A stretch of 64,000 nt of DNA. Origin: Panagrolaimus kolymaensis. Its lineage: Eukaryota > Nematoda > Chromadorea > Rhabditida > Panagrolaimidae. Shown one piece after another: positions 13,492 to 23,584 of this stretch. How positions within the stretch are numbered: position 1 is the first letter of the stretch; the number at the start of each line of letters is the position of its first letter. Both the position numbers and the translations under genes were made by a program. The notes under the pieces were generated by a model. That model saw nothing but the letters and a program-made list of their open reading frames with translations, was not told where the DNA came from and did not search any database. The stretch lies in the NCBI GenBank assembly GCA_028622995.1, contig JAJQJQ010000003.1:2046001-2110000 (forward strand), written 5' to 3'.

Positions 13492-14856
13492 CAGGGTTTG
13501 GCGGAATTGAAAAAAATTCCGCTTCCGCGGAAGGCGGAATTATAAAATTCACTTCCGCAAAAGCGGAAGCGGAAGCGGAAGTAAAAAAAAGGCGGAATTC
13601 CGCAAAAGCGGAATGCGGAAGCGGAATTACCAAAAAAATTTTTTTGTTATTATACATACATTTTTTTTCCATTATAGTCCACGGTAACGATTTTAATATT
13701 GTATGTGTCTGTATCAAATCCTTTGTATCCAAAGTGGATAAATTTTATTTTTTCTATATGACGATAATCAAAAGCTAAAAGATTCTTTGAGACTGTTGCA
13801 TGCTTTATTAATGCAAATTTTGACCTTGAAAAATGGGGACTTTAGAGTAAAAAAGTGCGATAAAGAGCTTCTTTACTTTAATGTTGCCGGGAAAAAGATC
13901 AATTTTGATTAAAAAATTTCTTTAATATGGGTAGCATGCAGTGTTGTCGAATATCGAATAATCGAATCGAATATCGAACGAATATTCGATTCGAAAACCG
14001 AATATTTCGAATATTCGAACCCGAAATTCGAAGGTTTCGAATTTCGAATATTCGATTCGATTCGATTATTCGAAAATTTTCGAATCGAATCGAATATTCG
14101 AATTCGATATTCGAAGGTTTTCGAATATTCGACAACACTGGTAGCATGCAAAGATAATGTATTAATGAACTAAGGATAAGTTTAGCCACAATATTTTTTC
14201 TTATAGCACCAAAAAGGTTTGTTTTTACATCTAAAAGCATGTCGCGCTTTCACAATCAAAATTATTTATATTTTTACGATATTAAGAATTCCTAAATCTT
14301 TTAACCATCTATAGATATCATCATTATTTATACCAATTTTAACATAAATATCCCACTTTTGAAATTTTAAAGAATGCCAAACGATTTATTTCAGCTATTT
14401 TTGATTGCAAAATTAGTTTCAAAAAGAACCAAAAAACATTTTGTAAGAAACTAACTTATTTCTAATGCGCAATAAAAAAATCAAAAATGAAAGAAAAGTA
14501 AAATATTCTCCATGTACGCAAAAATAAAGAAGAACATATTTTTAATTTAAGTTTGTCTTACCCTACTGATTTCATTCGTTACAATGTACTGAAATAAAAT
14601 TTGATTTCCCAGTGTAAAAGTGTTTACACTTTTATTATTTTTAAAGGCTTCTTTGGGCATTTGATCACAGAATTTTTTTATTATCAAACTCCCGCAAAAA
14701 AATGTAAAAGTTTTTGTTAAATATTTTTTAAAATTTGTTTAATTCCGCTTTCGAATTCCGCAAAATTTTGCGGAATTCCGCGGAATTTGCGGAAGTCCAA
14801 AAACACGCGGAATTCCGCAAAAGCGGAATGCGGAAGCGGAATTCCGCCAAACCCTG
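13492..14856. mobile_element. Nested hAT-like non-autonomous element with 8-bp target duplication
   Basis: Termini are CAGGGTTTGGCGGAATT at the left and its reverse complement at the right. Direct copies of ATTTGGAT flank it at 13484-13491 and 14857-14864. An 8-bp duplication and CAGGG ends are typical of the hAT superfamily. Subterminal GCGGAA/TTCCGC arrays occupy 13500-13630 and 14740-14856. At 1365 bp with no open frame of transposase size it is non-autonomous. Removing it with one ATTTGGAT copy rejoins the minus-strand element exon in frame (AASK|SFLDFG), showing it landed in coding sequence of the larger element. Confidence 0.88.
13939..14140. mobile_element. 202-bp hAT-like MITE nested in the hAT-like element
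   Basis: Ends CAGTGTTGTCGAATAT...ATATTCGACAACACTG are inverted repeats. GTAGCATG is present on both sides (13931-13938 and 14141-14148) as an 8-bp target duplication. The interior is almost entirely TTCGAA/GAATATTC palindromic units, so the whole element can fold back. This is the third level of insertion at this site. Short open frames on both strands across it are by-products of the repeat. Confidence 0.88.
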
Positions 14857-15910
14857 ATTTGGATGCAGCTTCGGCGAGTTGTTTTTCTTCTTCTTCACTT
14901 TTCCATTCAGTTTTTTCAGTCTAACCGTCACTAGGAAGTCGACCAGTTGCAACATCAGATGAATCCAAGTCGATTATGGGAGCTTCCTTTACTTCTTCTT
15001 CTTTCGGAGTAATTGATCCAGCTTCCTTTTCACCATCTTTGTTATCTTCAAACGTCGAAGTAGTAGCTTGCTGAGTATTTCGAATGGTTTGATTAGCTTC
15101 CAAAATCGAGGCACCATTTCCCATTGAAGTTGTTGCATCCAAAGTTTTTAAAGCAAGTGGTGGATTTGTTTCAGCAGCATTTGCATCTTGGTTAGCTTGA
15201 GGATGAAGAAGATCCAACGTCAAAGAAGGAGCTTGTGGAACAATACCAGCAGTTTGTTGAGCAGCCGAAGTCGAAAAAGGAGCTTGTTGAGCAATACCAT
15301 CACCATGAGGAGCTTCCAACGTCAAAGAAGGAGCTTATTGAGCACCAGAAGGAACAGGAGCTTGAGGTTGAGGAGGATAACCATATGGAACCTAAAAATA
15401 ACAAAAATTATTGTGATACTTTCTCAAATTAATAACATACATAAGCAAAGCCGTTCCAACTATACAAGTTACCATATTTATCCTAATATCCGGTTGCTGG
15501 TGAAGTCATTCGTTGATTGCTTTGAGAAGCCATCGAAGTCAAAGGATATGTGGAATCGATTGTTGAGCAACATATCCATCATATTCAGTGTTTTGAGTTG
15601 GAACAAGCTGCTGACCAAGAACAAATCCAGCTGATTGAGGCACAGAAGTCGAATATGCACCATAAGCAGGTTGACGTAACATCCAACGTCGATGAAGCAG
15701 ATACTCGAACAAGACAAACACATTGAGAAACTTCCAAAGTCCATGAAGCAAAAGTTTGTTTTCAACGATGACGATTATGAAGAATCTGAAAACTTATTTT
15801 CATGACGAAAATGAACGAAAAACATACCTTTTTTGCGCAACAACTGAAACTTCAAAGCCAAGAAAAGGATGACGAGCAAACGAAGCAGATTTTGTTAATT
15901 CTGTTTCGAT

Positions 15911-16746
15911 ATAGCCAATGATGAAGCAAAATAAAAGCAGGCAAGACTCTGAAAATTAAAACAAAACGAGCAATAAAAAAAGGTGGATTACTTACAAATG
16001 GCCAAACCAAGTCAGGAAAAGACGAAGTCAAATCAGGAGAACGGAAAACAAGCGCAGTAGTAGTAATAGCCGAAGATGCTAAAGAACCATAAAAAGTTAC
16101 TAAGTATTAATATAAGGATAGAAAAATGGAACAAAACAAGCAACAAACCTCTCAAAAATCAAGGACTTACTCACAAAAAATCTGCTTCAAATAAAAGGCA
16201 GCAAAAAAATATTCTAAGTTTCAAAAGAAGGCAGCAAAAAAGAGAAGGAACAAAAAAGTTGGCAAATGAATGAAGAAGAAAAAAGTGCGAGTGAAAAACT
16301 CGCGTTCAGCGTTCCCAAGATTCTTTTACGAAACATTTCGCAAATTTTTTCGCAGGTTGTACGAGCGTTTCCTTTCATTCTTCATTCATTTGCCAACTTT
16401 TTTGTTCCTTCTCTTTTTTGCTGCCTTCTTTTGAAACTTAGAATATTTTTTTGCTGCCTTTTATTTGAAGCAGATTTTTTGTGAGTAAGTCCTTGATTTT
16501 TGAGAGGTTTGTTGCTTGTTTTGTTCCATTTTTCTATCCTTATATTAATACTTAGTAACTTTTTATGGTTCTTTAGCATCTTCGGCTATTACTACTACTG
16601 CGCTTGTTTTCCGTTCTCCTGATTTGACTTCGTCTTTTCCTGATTTGGTTTGGCCATTTGTAAGTAATCCACCTTTTTTTTTTGCTCGTTTTGTTTAAAT
16701 TTTCAGTGTCATACCTGCTTTTATCTTGCTTCTTCATTGGCTATAT
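15911..16746. repeat. Central long inverted repeat of the 6.9-kb element
   Basis: Arms 15911-16277 and 16378-16746 are reverse complements around a centre near 16327. The inner part (16076-16273 versus 16382-16579) is identical enough to encode the same 65-residue open frame from either strand, while the outer parts show small differences. Each arm contains an acceptor TTCTTTAG, an 83-nt exon-like block ending CCATTT|GTAAGT, and a following exon whose one open frame keeps IGYI(E/D)(T/S)E in both copies. The arms are therefore duplicated 5' exons of the two divergent element genes. The 100-bp spacer, with CG-richer sequence, is the natural place for a bidirectional promoter. Confidence 0.8.
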
Positions 16747-18238
16747 TGATTCAGAAGTAACACTAGCATCATCAACTTTCGACGTAATACAATCTGCTCC
16801 TTTTTTTATCAACTTCGGAAGTTTCTCAAGCAGTTGCAAATCATAATGGTAAGATTTATTAGTCATTTTTGTCATGAAAGTTAGTTTTCAGGATATTCTC
16901 CGTCTTCGTTTGTAAAAAGCTTTTAAACTTGCTATTTCATGCACTTTAAAAGTTAATCAAACTGCAGCGTCATCGACTTTTGATTTTCTCATTGTGCTTG
17001 TCTTGCTGGAGTAGATGCTTTATTGACGTTGGAACTTACTTGAACTACTTCATAATCGACTTTGGATGTTTCTCATTCTGCTTGTGTTGTTGATGTAGTT
17101 GTTTCATAGACTTTGGAACATACTCAAACTGCTGCTTCATGGACTTTTGAAATTACTCAAATTCCTACTTCATGGACTATTGATTTTACTCAAAATGAAG
17201 AAATATAATATGTGGACTTGCAAAGCATTGCTTTTTGCACAAGCTTTACTTGGAAACGGTATGTTTTTTCAATTGCTTTTTACTTTATTAATTGCTTTCT
17301 TTAAGGACAACTTACATGTTGAAGGTCTTATGGAAAGGAAGAAAGGAATGGTTAAAGTACTTGGGCCATCTATCATGGGAACATATTATAATCATTCTCG
17401 ACGTTACTTTATAGCTGTTGATGACTTACATATTCCTGTACGTTTTATTCATTCGATATTTATAGTACTTTATATTTTTATAGCTCAATCAAACGACTTT
17501 TGCTGATGTTTTGCAAAAATTTTTTGAAGTATCTCATGTTTTGAATTTGAAATGTGACAGTGGTGTTCAACTACTTATGGACTTCTTCGACGCTTTAACC
17601 AGCCTAAACAAAAATCCAAAAGTGGGAATTAAAAAGCTTGTTCGAGATATTCAGCTGTATTCAAGCGACTTTCCTCTTCAATATGGTAAGATTGTTATTC
17701 ATAATGATTTAACCTCCAAATTTTAATATCCCTTTTTCAGATGAGAATGAAGAAGTTGAAGATGATGAGATTATCGATGATGGTACTGGAACACAACTTA
17801 CTGCCGGTATGTATTATGTGTGGTACTTTATAACAAGCAATCTTTTTAGACGTATCTTCTCAACGACCTCATGAAGAAATGCAAGGAGAAAATGATGGAC
17901 TTTCATCTCAAATTCAACAACCATCGACTTCTCAAACACTTCAACATGAAGAAACGCAAAGAGAAAATGATGAACTTTCATCTCAACCTCAACCAACTTC
18001 AACATCGCCACAAATTCCTTCAACACCTAGCAGCCAACTTGGTAATCGATTGAATACTTTGAATTTAAGGAACTTGGAAAGTCCTTCTCGAACTCCTGCT
18101 TTTGCATCTTCAACTCCAATTCAACGTAAACGACCACGGTAAGGACTTTTAGTTTGTTTAATCATCACTTCTCAACGTTTCTCTTTTAGTGTACGATCTC
18201 AAGAATATACTCGTCTTACATTTGACTTTGATCTTTGA
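16577..18238 (+). pseudogene. Decayed plus-strand gene of the 6.9-kb element
   Basis: Mirror partner of the minus-strand element gene. It begins with the same duplicated exons (16577-16659, then from 16707). It continues through a frame-broken repeat of TAASSTLDVSQ-like units (16760-17205) carrying several stops. The clean downstream part includes DNLHVEGLMERKKG, VLNLKCDSGVQLLMDFFDAL (17511-17686), an acidic DENEEVEDDE exon, and a Gln/Ser-rich exon ending IQRKRPR (17850-18139). The last exon is 18191-18238, ending TFDFDL. Introns of about 50 nt remain recognisable. The 3' half differs from the minus-strand gene. I do not recognise a domain; the basic RKRPRVR tail may be nuclear targeting. Confidence 0.45.
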
Positions 18239-18836
18239 TTTCCTCTTTGTATTCTGTTTTGAATTGTTATTTGTTATGACTTGTTTTTTGTTAATTGACT
18301 TGTTTTTTGTATTGACGTAATAAAATTTTTTTATAAAAATTCCCAAATTGTGTCTTTTTCAAAATTTTCATGGGGCAAATCAAAGAAAACTAGCGGATAG
18401 CGGAAGAAAAAATAATGTTTTCATATATTTTGAAAAATTTGCATTTTTCAATTTTCTAAAAATGGCCAAGCAAAAAAAATAACAGAATCGAAATATTGAC
18501 ACCAAATCGAATTTACACCAAATTGAATCTATGTCATTACTTTTTTGGTCATTAAAATTCTTGTCATTACTTTTTTTGTCATGTCATTAATTTTTTGGTC
18601 ATTACAACTCTTGTCATTACTTTTTGTGTCATGTCATTAATTTTTTGGTCATTACAACTCTTGTCATTACTTTTTTTGTCATGTCATTAAAAAATCAGTC
18701 ATTACAACTCTTGTCATTACTTTTTGTGTCATGTCATTACTTCTCTTGTCATGTCATTAAAATTCTTGTCATGTCATTAAAATTCTTGTCATTACTTTGC
18801 TTGTCATTAAAAAGTTTACCGATTTTTTTCTCCGTG
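18237..18836 (-). repeat. Right inverted terminus of the 6.9-kb element
   Basis: Mirror of 11922-12375. It includes AATAAA near 18318 that can serve as poly(A) signal for the plus-strand element gene. A tandem array at about 18529-18810 has more TCATTAC(T)n(G)TCATG units than the left end. It ends TCCGTG before TA. Confidence 0.85.
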
Positions 18837-21772
18837 TATCACAAAATTATCTGATCAACTACGACCTGCAGCTGATATGAGCGTAAAAAGAAAACTTTAT
18901 GCTTGCTTTGTTTCAACCTACACGACTCTTCCGTGTATTTGGAATCGATGGATAAAGTAAGTAATTAAAGATGGATGAAATTTTCCATATAAAACATTTT
19001 AAGCGAAGAGATTAATTTCTTTAACAACGATGAGCATGAAGCAGAAGAAATAAAGAATTTTATTGAATATATTTCAAATATTCAACAAGCAGCTCTTTCT
19101 CAATTTTATGATGTAAATTTTTTAATGAATCCTTTTGAATCTGATGGCAATATTTTCATGGAATTACCTGAAAATGTAAGTCTTAAAACCTCCTTTGAGC
19201 AAAATTAAAGATGTTTCTTTTGTTTCTTTTGATTACTTTATTCGAGAAATATCGGGCAGAATAATATTAAAAGCAACATAAGATTTCCAAAAAAAATTAT
19301 TTCAGGATCGAAAATTTGATAAACTTGTGACAAATCCTTATTTTAAAGAAGATTGGATTTATGTGCACGTGTCTCACATTCCATCTGGATTATTTGATGC
19401 TGATTTTGTTTTCTCTTTTCCTCATCATTATCTCGAATTTGCATTGGAACGCTATGAAGAAAATGGGGGTATATTTTATGCTTTTTTATTTCCATGATGA
19501 TAAAATAGTTATTATAACAAGACGAGTTTTTAGATTCTTCAATTTCCCAGAAATCGTTAGATATGTATAAGAAAAATAAAGAATTGTGTATGAAAATTAT
19601 GGCTGCAAACGATGACGATAAGGAATGGTTTAAATTGGTTTTAGAAACAGAAGATGAACAATTTATTATTCAAAATAGTGAAGAACGGATTGCAAAAAAT
19701 CCATGTAATAAAAACTTTTGGAAACTTTACATTCAATATTGGCAAAATAAAGATCCAGAAGTAAGTAATTTTTGCAATGGGAAAAAATTATTGAATTTTG
19801 TTAATAAATAAATTTTCAGATAATGTTAAGTCTTTATTCTCGTTATTGCCGATTTCAAGTTGACGAAATGAGGCAAAATTATTTTAAAGAAATATTGAAT
19901 TTGCACCAAAAAAGCCAACTTAATGTAACCAATTATTGGCTAGATTTAGTCAAAATTGAACAAACATTTCCTCCGCGTTATTCATGTTTTGCATCTTTTA
20001 AAGAAGTCAATAACCAATATTGGAAAGACATTAAAGAAAGTTGGGAACCTTACAAAAGTTATTGGAAAAACATCGAAGGCTTGGATGCTGATACTGCTTC
20101 GTCTTTATGGATCATGAATTTTTTTGATTCTGAATATAATCTTCCAACATATTTAAAATTTGTCAAAGCCCGACACACAGAAAATGATATGACGGCGTAT
20201 TTTTGGGATAATTACGAATCAGAAATAATTCTGCCTAATTTCGATGAATTCAAGCTTCAAACATTTTCTCTTTGTTCGTCAATAATTAAACATATTTCAA
20301 AAAGTCCAAAAGTCAATCAAAAATTATACAAAAGCTGTAAATATTTTTATGGACATTCAAGAATTGCTTATTGTCATATGTTCCATGTATTTCACATCCC
20401 CGATTGGATATTAGTAGATTTAGGCCTCTTAGATAAAAAACCTACACATTTTGCAAAATGTCAAATGGAAAGCTTAATTATTTTTCCATCAACTATTAAT
20501 AAAGTGGTAAGCGAAGATGGAATTTCTTTCGATTGGAGCCTCTTAAATGAGTTTAACAAGAAACCAATAGATGTACAAAATTTTATTTTCACAAACAGCC
20601 TTCATATTGATAATCCACTAAACCGAAATTGTTTCTCTGCACTTTTTTCAAACTTTTCAAAATTGTATATAAAATATTTAAAATTGATTTCTCAAAGCTT
20701 GACTTTTAAAGAAATACTCTTGCTAAATAATGAATGCAATCTAATTAGTGTTAGATTAATTGACGTTGAAATTCTCAATGATGACGATAATTTTGTTACA
20801 ATCGAAGAAGTTGTTGAAACTTTTCCTTCGATTACATATTTATTTATAAAGTAAGTCAATTAACCTTATAGTTTTTGTAATTTTAGTTTTTTAGGTCAGA
20901 AAATATTCCATTTACCGAAAACACAGCTGAAAATCTTTCAAAGTTGATTCGAAAAACAAAGTTTGTTGAATGTGTTTTGGATAAAATTCCCGATAATTTC
21001 GACATTAATTTTTTCTGTAAATTCTTAGTTGTAAGTTGTAAAAGTTTTTAATTAAATGGCAACTAATTATCCAAAATCTTAGGATAATATGGAACCGTTA
21101 TGTCGCATTAGCATTGGCTTTCAACAAGACAATGATTTTACAAACGCTTTCAAGAAAAACTTTTTGAAATTTATAAAAGGATGGAAAATTTCTTCAGCTT
21201 CTATAATTGATTTTGTTACTGAATGAATAAATCCAAACATAGATAATACGCTACTAAATAGTGATATGTTCGTTAGCATTAGATCAAGTTAAAAAGTTAT
21301 TTGCATTACCACACAAAAATAAATTATTTCAATAATATAAGAAACTACAAATTAATACGAATCTCCTACTTTTTTCCAACATTTTTAACTAATATTTTCC
21401 TTAATACACTTATCAATAAATTTAAAATGCTTTTAATTGATACAAATAATAAAGAAAAAAAAGAAATATGTAAAAAACTAATCTTTTTACCTTTCATTTT
21501 TCAATTTCAAGCATTCCATTTCATTTCAAACGCTCGTTTCAATCTCAACACGAATACAAGTTGGATGCAGCAAACAAAGCTTTGATAAAAATTTCCAAGC
21601 ATTTTTTACGTTTATTCGATTTGCAATTTTACATGTTTTTCATCCTTTCTTCTTCCACAGATTTATGACTAGTTTTTATCTCTAATAGCCCATTTATGAT
21701 TTTGTATGCGTTACATTCATATTCATGAATTTGTGATATCGTGTTTAAGGTTATGTTTTATATTATATTCCA

Positions 21773-21782
21773 TTTATTTCAG
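21773..21782 (+). promoter_or_regulatory. Probable trans-splice acceptor of atp-4
   Basis: TTTATTTCAG ends at 21782, leaving a 2-nt leader (GG) before the ATG. Such a short 5' UTR is expected only if a spliced leader is added. Confidence 0.55.
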
Positions 21783-21784
21783 GG

Positions 21785-22304
21785 ATGCTTCGTACAGCCT
21801 TTCAACAATCTCGGGCTCTCGGCACTTCAGCTGTTCGTGCTGCTAAAGAAAATGATTTGATCGCTCAAGCATATCTCAAACAAATTCGTGATTTAGCTGC
21901 CAAACAACAATCAGCTGGTGGTCTTGTTAATACTGCTCCAGAAATCAAAAAACATCTTGATGAACAACTTAATCGTCTTGCAAACAAATTCCAACTTGCT
22001 AATACTGAAGTTGTATCTAAACTTAATGTTCAACTTGAAAAACCAAATGTTGAAAGTTCTGTATCCGCTGCTCTTGAAGGAAAAACATTGGATCAAATGC
22101 TTGCAGATATTAAACGAGAGTAAGTTCAATTGTCCTTTTTTCTCATTATATTATATATTGATTGTTTTTAGACAAGATACATACATGAAGGAACGTGAAG
22201 AAAAGCAACGTGCCGAAAAACAACGTGAAGCCGCTCTTCTTGCTGCTACTGCACCATCGAGTGTTCCTGAAGTCAAAGCTAAAGAACCATCACGAAATGC
22301 TTAA
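21785..22304 (+). CDS. atp-4: Mitochondrial ATP synthase coupling factor 6 (F6 subunit)
   Basis: Two exons, 21785-22119 and 22172-22304, give 155 residues. The N-terminus MLRTAFQQSRALGTSAVRAA is Arg/Ser/Ala-rich without acidic residues, as in a mitochondrial presequence. The mature part begins NDLIAQAYLKQIRDLAAKQQ, matching the F6 pattern of a short helical subunit (DPVQ.LFVDKIREY-like region) that sits in the peripheral stalk and ties F1 to Fo. The tail is a charged KEREEKQRAEKQREAAL helix. Length suits the nematode F6 proteins, which are longer than the vertebrate form. The ATG follows an acceptor TTATTTCAG by only 2 nt, indicating trans-splicing. AATAAA lies at 22407. A different peripheral-stalk subunit is the main alternative. 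Confidence 0.72.
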
Positions 22305-22702
22305 AGATTGAAAATTAATGCTGCTTTTTGATTCAAACCGTTTTATTTTAGTTTGAAACATAAATTTGTGTATTAGGATAATTTTTTCATTATGTAGAAC
22401 TATGTCAATAAAATTGGATTTATTACGTCTGTGGGATTGAATTGTTTGAACTTAATGATTATGTTGTTATCACATCTCTGTTAATTATTCCAGTGGTAGA
22501 GATATCATATTTGCTATTTGGTTTATGTAAGCTTGTAAACAGCGTTGATTAAAAGTAACTGCCATTGTTTCAATGATAATCGAGGAGGCAATGCTTATCA
22601 TCTTTAACTACGTTTTCGTGTTAAGATCTTTATATATTGAGTGATCATGATTTTTGTTTTTTTCAGCTGATAATGTTTCACAATTGAATTGTTGTATGGT
22701 TA

Positions 22703-22712
22703 ATTTCTTCAG
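22703..22712 (+). promoter_or_regulatory. Probable trans-splice acceptor of the Josephin gene
   Basis: A TTTCTTCAG tract ends at 22712, 3 nt before the ATG at 22716 and about 300 bp after the poly(A) signal of the ATP synthase gene. This is compatible with downstream-gene (operon-type) or ordinary spliced-leader addition. Confidence 0.5.
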
Positions 22713-22715
22713 AAC

Positions 22716-23441
22716 ATGGGTAAAGAAGGAGAAAATAAAGAACAGAAAGATGCTCCTATTACCTTCTATCACGAACGTCAACATCTTCAACATTGTTTGA
22801 AACATGCACTGAATAATTTACTTCAACGTCCTGCTTTCTCAATAGAATATTTAAATACTGTTTGCAATAAGTAATGTTCTTTCACATTTATTTATGTTCT
22901 CTTGTTAATTCTGCTCTTTTTTAGCCTTGACAACACTTCGTTTTTCAATCCCCACCGTTCTGCATTAGGATTGGGTAATTATGATGCTAATGTTTTGATG
23001 TGTGCCATGGCCAGTGAAGAAGAAGATCTCACCGTTATTTGGTTCGATTCTCGCATGTATGTAATATGTTATCGTTATCATCTATGTATCTTAATGGTTG
23101 AATTTTAGGAAATATGAATGTATTAAAACAGAAAAGGTCATTGGTTATATTTTCAACAAACCTACTTATGGAATATGGGGTTGGTTCACAGGAGGTGGTC
23201 GTCATTGGGTATGTTTTTCTAAATTTTATCTCGTTTATAAGTTTGTGATTTTTAGTTTACTGTTTTGCGCCTTGCTGATGGACGTCATTACAATCTTGAT
23301 TCGAAGCTTCAGAAACCTCAGAAAGTTGAAGATTTTTCTGTTTTCTTTAAAGAACATGTTGAAGCAAATGGAATTGTTATGATCGTTGTTAAAAAAGAAG
23401 ATGCTGAAGACGTTGTTCAAAAATCTGATATTGGTACTTGA
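22716..23441 (+). CDS. JOSD2: Josephin-domain deubiquitinase (JOSD1/JOSD2 type)
   Basis: Exons 22716-22870, 22925-23056, 23109-23208 and 23256-23441 give 190 residues, the usual size for the single-domain JOSD proteins. It is a cysteine protease that removes ubiquitin. The catalytic Cys is Cys27 in YHERQHLQHCLKHALNN. The conserved NPHRSALGLGNYDANVLM block follows. The catalytic His is His128 in GGGRHW, and Asn142 is in YNLDSKL. No ubiquitin-interacting motifs follow the domain, so it is not ataxin-3. The start is fixed by the adjacent acceptor. AATAAA lies at 23579. All catalytic residues are intact. Confidence 0.93.
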
Positions 23442-23584
23442 AATGACTTTATTTTTCTTTCCATTCTTTACGGGTTATTTTGTTTGACGTGTAAAGATTT
23501 GTATATCTGTGATGTTTCGTGATATGTACTTATTATCTTTTGGTGCATTTTTTTTGTAAGCATTTTCTATGTAGTTTGAATAAA

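Larger units (their letters stand above)
12384..16078 (-). pseudogene. Decayed minus-strand gene of the 6.9-kb element
   Basis: Multi-exon remnant reading leftward from the central palindrome. Exon-like blocks include 15996-16078, about 15820-15948, 15392 downward to 14865, then (after the nested hAT-like element) 13436-13483, 13080-13389, 12868-13034, about 12676-12820 and 12384-12623. The product is Gln/Ala/Pro-rich at first (repeated QQAPS-T-LE phrases), then a globular part with MQPEFN-like and FTLHIGGRLENF phrases, ending in YDVEDQ. Stops interrupt it: a CAA repeat codon became TAA at about 15335, a TAG lies near 14921, and a TGA lies in the 12676-12820 exon. I do not recognise the family; it has no obvious transposase motif. 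It may be a cargo gene or a diverged element protein. Confidence 0.5.
11922..18836. mobile_element. 6.9-kb DNA element with long inverted termini and TA target duplication
   Basis: The ends read CACGGA...TCCGTG, each flanked by TA (11920-11921 and 18837-18838). Inverted termini run about 450 bp on the left (11922-12375) and about 600 bp on the right (18237-18836); the right one carries more tandem repeats. Inside are two decayed genes transcribed outward from a central palindrome (15911-16277 / 16378-16746). Both 5' exons and 3' ends are duplicated in mirror image, so the whole element is an imperfect giant palindrome. No DDE/D transposase, helicase or integrase motif was recognised. TA duplication fits Tc1/mariner-like insertion, but termini of this length with internal repeats are unlike simple mariners. 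Foldback-type or an unclassified superfamily are alternatives. Removing the element plus one TA restores an open host exon, which fixes both boundaries to the base. Confidence 0.85.
11870..21226 (+). pseudogene. Orphan HAT-like protein gene interrupted by a 6.9-kb mobile element in its first exon
   Basis: Exons: 11870-11920, [insertion], 18838-18956, 19004-19175, 19306-19468, 19534-19760, 19820-20850, 20895-21030 and 21083-21226. Exon phases all agree. Setting aside the insertion and one TA copy gives 2043 nt, or 680 residues. With the insertion in place, translation from 11870 reaches TAA ten codons after residue 17. The middle (about 180-240) has NFWKLYIQYW and related aromatic helices resembling HAT (half-a-TPR) repeats of RNA-processing factors such as Prp39 or CstF-77. 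The second half resembles fast-evolving nematode F-box-associated orphan proteins. Neither assignment is firm, so I give no function. Reading frames downstream are intact, with no decay outside the insertion. The insertion could therefore be recent or polymorphic, or a start in a later exon could be used. Confidence 0.6.

Noticed and set aside
13475..14157. Open frames over the GCGGAA and TTCGAA arrays
   Set aside because: They arise from short-period repeats in the nested transposons and change with frame and strand.
16076..16579. Two identical 65-residue proteins on opposite strands
   Set aside because: They are the two arms of the central inverted repeat. The frame crosses splice-like signals and is not conserved as protein beyond the DNA identity.
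11922..18836. Maverick/Polinton interpretation of the 6.9-kb element
   Set aside because: Long inverted termini fit, but it is too short, the duplication is TA rather than 6 bp, and no polymerase, integrase, protease or capsid motif is present.
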